Assembly: GCA_937927415.1 (NCBI GenBank)
Contig: CALBDS010000045.1
Coordinates: forward strand, 1-64,000
Length of the DNA: 64,000 nucleotides
Source of the DNA: an uncultured Rhodospirillaceae bacterium
GTDB taxonomy: Bacteria > Pseudomonadota > Alphaproteobacteria > Azospirillales > Azospirillaceae
Direction of reading: 5' to 3'
Translations under genes and position numbers: made by a program
In this document: positions 33,851-41,863 of the stretch, piece by piece
Layout: each line of letters starts with the position of its first letter
How positions within the stretch are numbered: position 1 is the first letter of the stretch
The notes under the pieces: model-generated
Databases searched by the model: none
The model's input: the letters and a program-made list of their open reading frames with translations, nothing else
Told to the model about the DNA's origin: nothing

Positions 33851-34351
33851 TCAGCTTGCCAGCCGCCACGTGCCGTCCGCCTGCTGACAGGCGGTGCCGG
33901 TGGCGGTTTCCGCCTGACCGCCCACATAGACGGTGTGGCGATACTCGCGGCAGGTCTGGCCGCCGCTCCCCCGATAGGTTCCGGTGGGCTGGATGGTGCC
34001 GCGGTTGCCCGACTGGGGATTGTTCCAGGTGATGGCCTGGTTGCGGGACAGGGCCTGTTCCTCCGCCGTGGCGGCGCGGGTCTGGTCGTCGCTGGACAGG
34101 GATTGGGCGATGGCCCGGCCGGCAAGCGCGCCCAGGACGGTGCCGATGCCGATGGTCGCCACCTTGCCCGCGCCACCGCCGAAGCGGGACCCGATCAGTG
34201 CGCCGCCCAGCGCCCCGCCGATGGTGCCCACGGTTTCCGAGGTGGTCCATTGCCCGCCGCTGCTGCTGCCGCCGCTCTGGCAGGCGCCCAGCGCCACGGC
34301 CATCGCCAGACAGGCCGCCGTCATCCGCAGCCGTGTGTGCAATCCGGTCAT
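33851..34351 (-). CDS. 17-kDa surface-antigen-like glycine-zipper lipoprotein
   Basis: A 166-residue protein with a signal ending AVALGACQSGG, which gives a lipobox-like site (ALGAC). A glycine-zipper stretch (IGGALGGALIGSRFGGGAGK and TVLGALAGRAIAQSLSSDD) follows, then a C-terminal domain with two cysteines (YRGSGGQTCREYRHTVYVGG and GTACQQADGTWRLAS). It matches the rickettsial 17-kDa surface antigen family, whose members are outer-membrane lipoproteins of unclear function. The ATG at 34351 has GGAGGA upstream. It is divergent from another glycine-zipper lipoprotein. The C-terminal domain resembles residues about 715-790 of the protein at 52445-54880. Confidence 0.9.
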   Translation of the reverse strand: MTGLHTRLRMTAACLAMAVALGACQSGGSSSGGQWTTSETVGTIGGALGGALIGSRFGGGAGKVATIGIGTVLGALAGRAIAQSLSSDDQTRAATAEEQALSRNQAITWNNPQSGNRGTIQPTGTYRGSGGQTCREYRHTVYVGGQAETATGTACQQADGTWRLAS

Positions 34352-34541
34352 TCGGTGTTCCTCCGTACGATCCGATCTCTCGTTCCATTCAGGATAACCC
34401 GGCAGAGCCGCCAAGGTTCCGCTGAGGCCGTCCGCCATGCCGGAAGGCCGGACGGGAGATGCGAAAAAGATATGGGAATGCCGGGGGCTGGCGGCTGTTG
34501 ACAAAGAGAAACCTGTTCAACGAAGCCGAAGGAGACATCCC

Positions 34542-34721
34542 ATGCTTCGCGTACGCTTGCTGGGGGCGGTGGCCGCCCTTTTGATGATGACCGCCTGTTC
34601 CACCGGCGGCGTGGTCGGCGGTACCGCCGGTGCCGCCGGCGGTTATGCGGTGGACGGCACCCGCGGGGCGGTGATCGGTGGTCTGGGCGGTGCCGCGCTG
34701 GGCACCCTGATCGACCGTTAA
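34542..34721 (+). CDS. Small glycine-zipper lipoprotein (OsmB-like)
   Basis: A 59-residue predicted lipoprotein: signal MLRVRLLGAVAALLMMTACS with lipobox MTAC, followed by a glycine-zipper (GGVVGGTAGAAGGYAVDG and AVIGGLGGAALGTLIDR). Small proteins of this type (OsmB, entericidin-like) insert in the outer membrane under envelope or osmotic stress; the assignment is by pattern only. The ATG at 34542 has GAAGGAG at good spacing. It is 190 bp from, and divergent to, the 17-kDa antigen gene, and convergent with the patatin gene (10 bp). Confidence 0.75.
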   Translation: MLRVRLLGAVAALLMMTACSTGGVVGGTAGAAGGYAVDGTRGAVIGGLGGAALGTLIDR

Positions 34722-34731
34722 GAGCGCCCCG

Positions 34732-35766
34732 TCAAGGACGCCCGGCGCCGAACACGGCCAGGGCGTCGTGCAGTTCGGGCAGCACCCGCTCTACCGCCGC
34801 TTCGCCTTCGCGGATGCAGTCCTCGGCACGGTCGAATTCGACCAGACCGATGTGGCCCAGCCGCGGGGTGATGTGCACGTCCGGCGGTTCTCCCGCCAGA
34901 CGGGAGCGGGTGATGCGGTCGGTGATGATGCCCAGCGATGACACCATCACCCCGAAGACGCTGGGGCCGTCGTAGTCGCGGCGGAACAGGCGGCGGGCCA
35001 GCGCGCCGATGCCGGAAGGTTTGGGCGCTTCGGGGATACCCTCGTCGATCAGCTTCAACAGGTCGAAGCCGGCCGCGGTGGGGATCGCCGCCCCCGGCCG
35101 CCGAGCCTTGCCCAGAATATCGGCCGACAGGTTGACGGCAATCACCATCTGCGCTCCCAGCGCCCGGCAGCACGACACCGGCACCGGGTTGACCAGCGCC
35201 CCATCGACCAGCCACCGCCCGTCCACCTGCACCGGCGGAAACACCCCGGGCAGGGAGAACGAGGCGCGCGTGGCGTCCACCAGCCCGCCCCTTTGCAGCC
35301 ACACCTCATGCCCCGTCACCAGATCGGTAGCGGTGGCGAGGAAGGGGCGGGGCAGGTCTTCGATGCTCAGGTCGCCCAGGTGCTGGTGCATTTCCTGCAC
35401 CAGCCGGTTGCCGCTGATGAGGCCGCCGCCGGCCCGGATGCGCAGGTCGAGATAGCTGACGATCTTCATGCGCGAGAGTGACCGCGCCCACTCCTCCAGC
35501 GCGTCCAGCTTGCCGGCCAGATAGACGCCGCCGGCCAGTGCCCCCACCGACGATCCGCACACCACATCCGCTTCGATGCCGTATTTGGACAGCGCGCGCA
35601 GAACGCCGATGTGCGCCCATCCCCGCGCCACCCCGCCGCCCAGCGCCAGCCCGATGCGCGGGCGGCGGCGTGTGCCGGATGAACCGTCGCCCGCCGGTCC
35701 GCCGTGGGGGATGCCGCCGGAACCCCCGTCCCCGGAACCCCCATCCATGGACATGATGTTCGCCAT
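34732..35766 (-). CDS. Patatin-like phospholipase (RssA/NTE-like)
   Basis: A 344-residue patatin-domain hydrolase. The oxyanion-hole motif is GGGVARGWAHIGVLRAL, the nucleophile elbow CGSSVGALAGG (Ser of GSSVG), and the catalytic Asp is in VDGALVNPVPV. Enzymes of this group are serine-aspartate lipases acting on phospholipids or lysophospholipids, mostly in the cytosol. A Gly/Ser-rich linker of about 40 residues precedes the domain. The ATG at 35766 is chosen because of AGGGGG upstream; ATGs up to 35802 have none. It is divergent from the ABC exporter and convergent with the small lipoprotein gene. Confidence 0.88.
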   Translation of the reverse strand: MANIMSMDGGSGDGGSGGIPHGGPAGDGSSGTRRRPRIGLALGGGVARGWAHIGVLRALSKYGIEADVVCGSSVGALAGGVYLAGKLDALEEWARSLSRMKIVSYLDLRIRAGGGLISGNRLVQEMHQHLGDLSIEDLPRPFLATATDLVTGHEVWLQRGGLVDATRASFSLPGVFPPVQVDGRWLVDGALVNPVPVSCCRALGAQMVIAVNLSADILGKARRPGAAIPTAAGFDLLKLIDEGIPEAPKPSGIGALARRLFRRDYDGPSVFGVMVSSLGIITDRITRSRLAGEPPDVHITPRLGHIGLVEFDRAEDCIREGEAAVERVLPELHDALAVFGAGRP

Positions 35767-35897
35767 CGTTTCCCCCTGCGCCGCGTCCGGTCCTCCCATC
35801 ATAAATTGCCCTGTTCAAGAAGCGGTTAAAGGGCTGCCGGTGGACAAGCGCGGCATCCCCGGCTAAGGCTGTCGGGCTGATGAGGGAGCCTTGCACC

Positions 35898-37697
35898 ATG
35901 ACCGACCGCACCGCCGACACGAAACGCCGCTTCGACGCCGACAGCGAACGGCTGCTGCTGCGGATGGTGCGGGAATGGGTGTGGCCGTACCGGATGAAGC
36001 TGCTGCTGGCCCTGGTGCTGATGGGGCTGGTGTCGGCCACCACCGGGATGTACCCGCTGCTGATCGACAAGGCCTATGCCATGTTCTCCACCCAGGACCG
36101 CTCCATGGTGTTCCTGGTGCCGCTGGCGATCATCGCCGTCACTGTGGTCAAGGGGGCGGCACTGTACGCCCAGACCGTGGTGACCACCGCCATCGTCCAG
36201 CGGATCATCGCCGATGTGCGGCTCAGGATGTTCGCCCACCTGCTGTCCGCCGACATGGCCCAGTTGCTGGCAGCCCCCACGGGCACGCTGACATCCCGCT
36301 TCATCAACGACGTGGAGTTCATCCGCAACACCCTGTTCCGCATCCTGACCGGGCTGGTGCGCGATGTGCTGACGGTGATCGCCCTGGTCGGGGCCATGTT
36401 CTATCTGGACTGGATGCTGTCGCTGATCTTCTTCGTGGTCTATCCGCTGGCGGCCATCCCCATCGTGCGCATCGGGCGGGCGCTGCGCCGCAATTCCCGC
36501 AAAACGCAGGAGCAGATGGGCGACATGACCGCGCTGCTGGGCGAAAGCCTGGCCGGCGCGCGCATGGTCAAGACCTATGGGCTGGAGGAGTACGAACGCC
36601 GCCGCGCCGGCAACGCCTTTGAACAGAACTATGAGTTGACCATGAAGGCCACCCGCCAGCGGTCGCGCATCGATCCGCTGATGGAGGCGCTGGGTGGGCT
36701 GGCGGTGGCCGGGGTGATCGCCTTCGCCGGCTGGCGCATGGTGAATGGCGAGGGGTCGGTGGGCGAGTTTTCCGGCTTCATCGGCGCGCTGCTGATCGCC
36801 GCCCAGCCGGTGCGGGCCATCGGCACCCTGAACAGCGTGCTGCAGGAGGGCATGGCCGCCACCCAGCGCATCTTCGAACTGCTGGACCAGCCCCCGACCA
36901 TCGGCGAACGCCCCGACGCCCGCCCGCTGGAGCGCGGTCCCGGTGCCGTCCGGCTGGCGGAGGTGACTTTCGCCTACGAGCCGGGCGCCACCACCTTGAA
37001 CGGGGTGACGCTGGACGTGGCACCGGGCCAGACCGTGGCGCTGGTGGGGCGCAGCGGGGCCGGCAAATCCACCGTGTTCAACCTGATCCCGCGCCTGTAC
37101 GACGTGGACGGCGGGCGGGTGCTGATCGACGGGCAGGACGTGCGCGATGTCACGCTGGCCAGCCTGCGGGCCTCCATCGCCCTGGTCAGCCAGGACGCGG
37201 TGCTGTTTAACGACACGGTGCGCGCCAACATCGCCTTTGGCCGGCTGGACGCCGACGACGCGGCCATCCGCGCGGCGGCGGACGCGGCGGCGGCCCACGA
37301 CTTCATCATGCGGCTGCCCGACGGGTACGACACCGTGATCGGCGACCGGGGGGTAAAGCTGTCGGGGGGCGAGCGGCAGCGGCTGGCGCTGGCCCGCGCC
37401 TTTCTGAAGGACGCCCCCATCCTGCTGCTGGACGAAGCCACCAGCGCGCTGGATTCCGAATCCGAACGGCTGGTGCAGGCGGCGCTGGAGCGGCTGACGG
37501 TCGGGCGCACCACGCTGGTCATCGCCCACCGGCTGGCCACCGTGCGCAACGCCGACCGCATCGTGGTGATGGAGGCGGGACGGATCGTGGAGCAGGGCAC
37601 TCACGACGCCCTGCTGGCCCAGGACGGGGCCTATGCCCGCCTGTGCCGCCTGCAGTTCGGGGATGAGGAGGAGGGAGCGGGGATCATTCCCGGCTGA
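35898..37697 (+). CDS. MsbA-type ABC exporter (half-transporter)
   Basis: A 599-residue fused permease-ATPase. Six transmembrane helices lie in about residues 20-320 (LLLALVLMGLVSATTG, FLVPLAIIAVTVVKG, LTVIALVGAMFYLD and others), with coupling-helix region GESLAGARMVKTYGLE. The nucleotide-binding domain has Walker A GRSGAGKST, Q-loop SQDAVLFND, signature LSGGERQR, Walker B ILLLDEATSALD and H-loop IAHRLATV. It should homodimerise in the inner membrane and export lipids, lipid A-like molecules or drugs; substrate is unassigned. The ATG at 35898 follows GGGAG by about 10 bases. Its last 14 bp overlap the convergent phosphatase gene. Confidence 0.93.
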   Translation: MTDRTADTKRRFDADSERLLLRMVREWVWPYRMKLLLALVLMGLVSATTGMYPLLIDKAYAMFSTQDRSMVFLVPLAIIAVTVVKGAALYAQTVVTTAIVQRIIADVRLRMFAHLLSADMAQLLAAPTGTLTSRFINDVEFIRNTLFRILTGLVRDVLTVIALVGAMFYLDWMLSLIFFVVYPLAAIPIVRIGRALRRNSRKTQEQMGDMTALLGESLAGARMVKTYGLEEYERRRAGNAFEQNYELTMKATRQRSRIDPLMEALGGLAVAGVIAFAGWRMVNGEGSVGEFSGFIGALLIAAQPVRAIGTLNSVLQEGMAATQRIFELLDQPPTIGERPDARPLERGPGAVRLAEVTFAYEPGATTLNGVTLDVAPGQTVALVGRSGAGKSTVFNLIPRLYDVDGGRVLIDGQDVRDVTLASLRASIALVSQDAVLFNDTVRANIAFGRLDADDAAIRAAADAAAAHDFIMRLPDGYDTVIGDRGVKLSGGERQRLALARAFLKDAPILLLDEATSALDSESERLVQAALERLTVGRTTLVIAHRLATVRNADRIVVMEAGRIVEQGTHDALLAQDGAYARLCRLQFGDEEEGAGIIPG

Positions 37698-38403
37698 GCA
37701 GCCGGTCCACCACCGCGTTGGCCCATTCCTTGGACCGGAAGCTTTCCTTGGCCGCTGCCGGATCGTACACCCGGTTCACCCACTCGAAGAAGGGGGTGGG
37801 GTTGCGGTCGTTGTAGAGCCGGTACAGCTCGAAGAAGTAATCGAGGATGCCGGTCTTGGCCTGCTTGATGTGGCCGTATTTCCAATGGAGCTGTTGTGCC
37901 GCCTCTTCCACCGGGCGGCCTTCGTGGATCAGCAGATAAAGCCCGGCCATCAGCCCGGCCCGGTCCGCCCCCGATTTGCAATGGAGCAGGGCGGGGTACT
38001 GGATGCTGCCGAAGATCTCCCGTGCCCGGTAGAGGGTTTCCTTCCTAGGCATGTCACGGGAATTGACGGGAAAGTTGACCAGCGCCACCCCGTACCGGCG
38101 GCATGCTTCCTCCTCCAGGTAATAGGAGGCGCAGTCCCGTTCCCCGCGCAGGTTGATGATGGTCCTGATCCCCAGATCCGCCGCGGCCCGGACATGGGAC
38201 GGCGACGGCTGGCTGGCCCGGTACATGCCCGGTGCTACCCGATGGCGGTTGGCGTAGGCCAGCCGGAAGACCGCGTGGTCGATGAACACGCTTTCGAAAT
38301 GGCCGAGCGCGCGCTGCACCGGAGTTCCCATGGTCCCCCGGTGCCGCTTGATCCCTTCCGACATCCAGGTGGTGATACGGCGCAGGAACCATCTTTTGGA
38401 CAA
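37684..38403 (-). CDS. Dual-specificity/tyrosine phosphatase family protein
   Basis: A 239-residue phosphatase with the CX5R signature HCKSGADRAG and the upstream regions RASQPSPSHVRAAADLGIRT and INLRGER typical of the SiW14/DSP-like group. It could dephosphorylate Tyr/Ser in proteins or inositol pyrophosphates. The N-terminus is uncertain: TTG 38403 (reading LSKRWFLRRI) has GAGGTG upstream, whereas ATG 38364 has no ribosome site. Residues from about 100 onward are clear homology. The 3' end overlaps the ABC exporter by 14 bp, tail-to-tail. Confidence 0.82.
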   Translation of the reverse strand: MSKRWFLRRITTWMSEGIKRHRGTMGTPVQRALGHFESVFIDHAVFRLAYANRHRVAPGMYRASQPSPSHVRAAADLGIRTIINLRGERDCASYYLEEEACRRYGVALVNFPVNSRDMPRKETLYRAREIFGSIQYPALLHCKSGADRAGLMAGLYLLIHEGRPVEEAAQQLHWKYGHIKQAKTGILDYFFELYRLYNDRNPTPFFEWVNRVYDPAAAKESFRSKEWANAVVDRLLSRE

Positions 38404-38599
38404 GGAACACCTCAAGCGGAAATTTCAGTGGGCAGCAAGATTCGCATGAAACGCCCCGGCCACCGCCGACACCATAGATGCCGGCTCGGGAAGGTCAAGG
38501 CTCCGGCGGTGCCGGATCGGTTGCCGGCGGGTGCGAAGAGGGAATTCTGTGCATGCATATGCAATTTTATAACTGTGCGCAGTGATCCCTTGACTCCTT

Positions 38600-38798
38600 A
38601 AAAGTGCGTCTGTAAGCCTATCAAGCAAGAAAGAGACGAATGTTATGCATAGAAAGTAGAAGCGCGGTGGTCTTGATCGCCGCCTATGAGTTTCTTCGTT
38701 ATCCTCAAAGTCTTTTGAGCACGTAGAAATTTCTTTTTGCATAAGCGTTCATGGCTAAAGGCGTTTGCCTCCTTGGGAAAGGAAGCAAACGCCTTTTT
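38600..38798 (+). ncRNA. Candidate structured small RNA in an AT-rich intergenic region
   Basis: This stretch of the 478-bp gap 38404-38881 is notably AT-richer than surrounding genes. A TTGACT hexamer stands just upstream (about 38590). Inside are several perfect hairpins: GCGGTG/CGCCGC, CTCAAA/TTTGAG (GTCT loop) and AGAAATTTCT. It ends in a strong intrinsic terminator (38757-38798). No convincing ORF exists on the plus strand. The 5' end is a guess; expression is not shown. An alternative is an untranslated leader of the cytochrome c gene. Confidence 0.4.
38757..38798 (+). terminator. Rho-independent terminator in the 38.4-38.9 kb gap
   Basis: AAAGGCGTTTGC (38757-38768) pairs perfectly with GCAAACGCCTTT (38785-38796), followed by a T-run (TTTTT at 38794-38798). 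It is the clearest U-tract terminator in the window. It lies upstream of the plus-strand cytochrome gene and inside the gap to the minus-strand phosphatase, so no annotated gene uses it on the plus strand. Confidence 0.75.
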
Positions 38799-38881
38799 GC
38801 CTTTCGCAACCGCAAAGGGTTACAGTCGCCGCGGGTGGACCGGCACGGGTGCCGGCCGGATTGGAGACAAGGGCGGCGTTC

Positions 38882-39352
38882 ATGGGCACCAAGGCCGGGG
38901 TGTTGCTGGCGTTCATCATCGTGATGGCGCTGATGGGGTTCGTGCTGATGACCGGCGGGGATGACAAGCCGCTGGCCCCCGACCCCAACAACCAGCCGTT
39001 GGTGGCGCTGGGCCGCATGGTCTATGCCGGCCATTGCGCCCGCTGCCACGGCGCCAAGGGGGAGGGTGAGGCCGATTGGCAGACCCGCCGGCCGGACGGA
39101 ACCCTGCCGGCCCCGCCCCATGATGCCGGCGGCCATACGTGGCACCACCCGGATTCGCTGCTGCTGGCCATCACCCGCGACGGATCGGCGGCCCATGCGC
39201 CGCCAGGGGTGAAGACCGCCATGCCGGGCTTTGCCGGCACCCTGAACGAGCGGGAAATGGTGGCGGCCGTCGCCTTCATCAAAAGCCTGTGGCCCGCCGA
39301 CATCCGCGCCCGGCAGGCGCGGATCACCGCCCAGGCGAAGCCGGCGCCGTAA
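38882..39352 (+). CDS. Membrane-anchored monohaem cytochrome c
   Basis: A 156-residue class I cytochrome c. An N-terminal uncleaved-type anchor (VLLAFIIVMALMGFVLM, about residues 7-23) is followed by haem motif CARCH (Cys52, Cys55, His56) and a likely axial Met in KTAMPGFAGTLNEREM. The periplasmic electron-transfer domain has an alpha-helical end (VAAVAFIKSLWPADIRARQA). It probably shuttles electrons to an oxidase or other acceptor; the partner is not adjacent. The ATG at 38882 has GGAG about 18 bases upstream, so the exact start is only moderately secure. Confidence 0.88.
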   Translation: MGTKAGVLLAFIIVMALMGFVLMTGGDDKPLAPDPNNQPLVALGRMVYAGHCARCHGAKGEGEADWQTRRPDGTLPAPPHDAGGHTWHHPDSLLLAITRDGSAAHAPPGVKTAMPGFAGTLNEREMVAAVAFIKSLWPADIRARQARITAQAKPAP

Positions 39353-39379
39353 CCGCTCCCCCTATTCGGCCGGCTGGCC

Positions 39380-39892
39380 TTATTCGGCGGGTTGGGAGGT
39401 GTGCTGTTCCCGCAGGGCGTCGAGCACGGAGGAGGTGACGTAACGCCCGACCACGTTTTCCCACCCCACATGCCCGACCAGCCCGCGCACGAAGCTGGAC
39501 GACACCTCGCGCAGTTCGCGCGGCGGCATCAGCACCACGGTCAGGATTTCGGGGGCGAGATCCTCGTTCACATGGCGCATGGTCAACTCGTAGCTGAAAT
39601 CCGTCTCGTCGCGGATGCCGCGCAGCAGCACGTCGGCGCCGTGGCGGCGGGCGAAATCCACCAGGAACAGCCGTTCGAAGCTGTGCACCTCGATCCGGCC
39701 CGACAGCCCCGCCTCGGCGATGCTGCGGGAGGTCAGTTCCAGGCGGCGGGCGATGTCGATGGAGGGGCGCTTGCTGGGGTTGACCCCGATGGCGACGATC
39801 AGCCGGTCGAACAGCCGCGCCCCCTGCTGGATCATCCACAGATGACCGCGGGTGATGGGATCCAGGCTGGCGGCATAGACGGCGGTCGGCAT
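39380..39892 (-). CDS. coaD: Phosphopantetheine adenylyltransferase (divergent CoaD)
   Basis: A 170-residue nucleotidyltransferase that makes dephospho-CoA from 4'-phosphopantetheine and ATP. The HxGH-type motif is in DPITRGHLWMI and the second signature in VSSSFVRGL (ISSSxxR-like). The strand-loop AVYAASLDP replaces the usual AIYPGSFDP, and RGIRDETDFSYEL replaces RGLRxxxDFEYE, so it is more divergent than typical. The Lys of NPSKRPS is retained. It is convergent with the cytochrome c gene (27 bp). It might be a paralogue; the rest of the genome would show whether another coaD exists. Confidence 0.88.
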   Translation of the reverse strand: MPTAVYAASLDPITRGHLWMIQQGARLFDRLIVAIGVNPSKRPSIDIARRLELTSRSIAEAGLSGRIEVHSFERLFLVDFARRHGADVLLRGIRDETDFSYELTMRHVNEDLAPEILTVVLMPPRELREVSSSFVRGLVGHVGWENVVGRYVTSSVLDALREQHTSQPAE

Positions 39893-40000
39893 CGGGGCGT
39901 TTCTCCGTTCGTGCGGGTGGCGGACCCTACCGCAAGCGTTGCCATGCGGACCATAGGGGAAATGTGAAGTCCCTGTTACCTGTCGTCGCGCCCGTCGCGC

Positions 40001-40738
40001 CTATCGCCCGTCACGGTGAAACGTCAGGCCGCCCGGAACCTGATGGGTGGGCATGATCTCCAGCCGGGTGACGTTGACGTGGGGCGGGGCGGCGACGGCA
40101 TAGGCGATGGCGTCGGCCACATCCTCGGGCCGCAGCGACTCATACCCGTCGAAGAAACGCTGCCGCGCCTCCTCCGCGTCGCCCAGGGCGTTGGCGAAGA
40201 TGCCGGTTTCCACCCGGCCGGGAATGATCTCGGTCACGCGGATGCCGGTGCCCGTCACCTCCAGCCGCAACTGGTCGGTCAGGGCGGCAACGGCGGCCTT
40301 GGTGGCGGCATAGACCGGCATCCCGCCGAACACGTGATGGGCGGCGATGGACGAGACGTTGACGATGTGCCCGCGCGCCTTGGCCCGCATGATGGGAATG
40401 GCGACCCGCAGGATCTCCATCACCGCCGACACGTTCACGGATATCTGGTCGGTGATGTCGTCGGGCATGCAGCCGCCCAGATTGCCCATGCGGGCGATGC
40501 CGGCGTTGTTGACCACCACATCGGGGGCGACGTCCTCCACCAGGGCCGCCATGCGTTCATGGTCGGTGACGTCCAGGGGCAGAACGGCGCAGCCCGCGGC
40601 CGCCAGATCGGCCAGCGCCTCGGCCCGCCGGGCGACCGCCACCACCGCCAGTCCCTGGCGGGCGAGCGCCAGGGCGGTTGCCTTGCCGATGCCGCTGGAA
40701 GCGCCGGTAACCAGAGCCGTGCTGTAGGACGTGTTCAT
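40001..40738 (-). CDS. Short-chain dehydrogenase/reductase (YdfG-like)
   Basis: A 245-residue classical SDR. The NAD(P) motif is TGASSGIGKAT (residues 11-21), followed by NNAG and the catalytic Ser and Tyr-x3-Lys (NVSSIAAHH; VYAATKAAV). ARR after the second strand suggests NADPH preference. It matches the YdfG/serine-3-dehydrogenase-like group (FDGYESLRPEDVADAI; PTHQVPGGLTF end), which reduces 3-hydroxy acids or malonic semialdehyde. Start ATG 40738 (MNTSYSTALVTG) is chosen; an extension to 40843 is non-homologous. Divergent from ldh. Confidence 0.9.
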   Translation of the reverse strand: MNTSYSTALVTGASSGIGKATALALARQGLAVVAVARRAEALADLAAAGCAVLPLDVTDHERMAALVEDVAPDVVVNNAGIARMGNLGGCMPDDITDQISVNVSAVMEILRVAIPIMRAKARGHIVNVSSIAAHHVFGGMPVYAATKAAVAALTDQLRLEVTGTGIRVTEIIPGRVETGIFANALGDAEEARQRFFDGYESLRPEDVADAIAYAVAAPPHVNVTRLEIMPTHQVPGGLTFHRDGR

Positions 40739-40915
40739 GCCCGCCTGCCGTCCGGAATGCTGTGATGTCAGGAAATGGAGCGGCGCATGGGGTCGCACAA
40801 GGCGGGCGGCGCTGGCAAGCCCCTTCGCGTGTCTGCCACCCATGCGCCGTGCCCGAACGCCCGCCCGATGGTAGGATTGCCGATACGCTTACAAAAGAAG
40901 AGGGAGGGTGGTGTC

Positions 40916-41854
40916 ATGAAGGTCGGTATCGTCGGTGCGGGCTTCGTCGGGGCCACCGCCGGGTTCGCCATGGTCATGGGCGGGGCGGCGTCGGAACTGG
41001 TGCTGGTGGACGCCAACGCCGCCCTGGCGGACGCCCAGGCGGCGGACATCGCCCATGCCGTGCCCTTCACCCGCGCGGTGGCGGTGCGGGCCGGCGGCTA
41101 TGACGCCCTGGCCGGGGCCGGGGTGGTGGTGCTGGCGGCGGGCGTGGGGCAGAAGCCCGGCGAAACCCGGCTCCAGCTTCTGGAGCGCAACGCGGCCGTG
41201 TTCGCCGATGTGATCGGCAAGGTGCTGGCGGTGGCCCCCGATACCATCCTTCTGGTGGCCACCAACCCGGTGGACGTGATGACCCAGATCGCCACCCGCC
41301 TGTCGGGTCTGCCGCCGGAGCGGGTGATCGGGTCGGGCACCATTCTCGACACCGCCCGCTTCCGCTCGCTGCTGGCCGACCGGCTGGGGGTGACGCCCAA
41401 ATCGGTGCACGCCCATGTGGTGGGCGAGCATGGGGATTCGGAGGTGCTGCTGTGGTCTGGTGCCGCCGCCGCCGGGCTGCCGGTGGACCGCTTCGCCGAA
41501 CAGACCGGCCGTCCCCTGACGGCGGAGGACCGTGCGGCCATCGACACCGGCGTGCGCCGCGCCGCCTATCGCATCATCGAGGGAAAGGGGCACACCGCCT
41601 TCGGCATCGGCGGCGGGCTGGCCCGGCTGGTGGGGGCCATCGCGCGGGACGAGCGGGCGGTGCTGACCTGCTCGATCCTGACCGCCGAGGTGGCGGGGGT
41701 GCGCGAGGTGGCGCTGTCCCTGCCGCGGGTGATCGGGGCGGGCGGCGTTCTGTCCACCCTGCACCCCGACCTGTCCGACGCGGAGGCCGCCGGTCTGGCC
41801 CGTAGCGCCGGCATCCTGAAGACCGCCGCGGATTCGGTGGAGGCGGTGCTGTAG
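40916..41854 (+). CDS. ldh: L-lactate dehydrogenase
   Basis: A 312-residue NAD-dependent enzyme interconverting L-lactate and pyruvate. Motifs: GIVGAGFVGATAGFAM (Rossmann GxGxxG), specificity loop GVGQKPGETRLQLLERN (Gln before the catalytic-loop Arg favours lactate over malate), TNPVDVMTQIA, GSGTILDTARFRSLLADRLG and the active-site His in VGEHGDSEVLLWS. The ATG at 40916 is preceded by a purine-rich GGAGGG. It is convergent with a chemoreceptor gene (9 bp). Separate from any respiratory lactate oxidase genes. Confidence 0.94.
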   Translation: MKVGIVGAGFVGATAGFAMVMGGAASELVLVDANAALADAQAADIAHAVPFTRAVAVRAGGYDALAGAGVVVLAAGVGQKPGETRLQLLERNAAVFADVIGKVLAVAPDTILLVATNPVDVMTQIATRLSGLPPERVIGSGTILDTARFRSLLADRLGVTPKSVHAHVVGEHGDSEVLLWSGAAAAGLPVDRFAEQTGRPLTAEDRAAIDTGVRRAAYRIIEGKGHTAFGIGGGLARLVGAIARDERAVLTCSILTAEVAGVREVALSLPRVIGAGGVLSTLHPDLSDAEAAGLARSAGILKTAADSVEAVL

Positions 41855-41863
41855 CCCAAGCCC

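Noticed and set aside
38425..38742. A 105-codon minus-strand ORF in the AT-rich gap
   Set aside because: No motif, poor coding character and no ribosome site; the region is better explained by promoter and candidate RNA structure.
39361..39395. A short tandem repeat at the coaD 3' end, duplicating the TATTCGGC(C)GG pattern
   Set aside because: It is a minor local duplication around the stop codon and does not change the reading; no functional implication.
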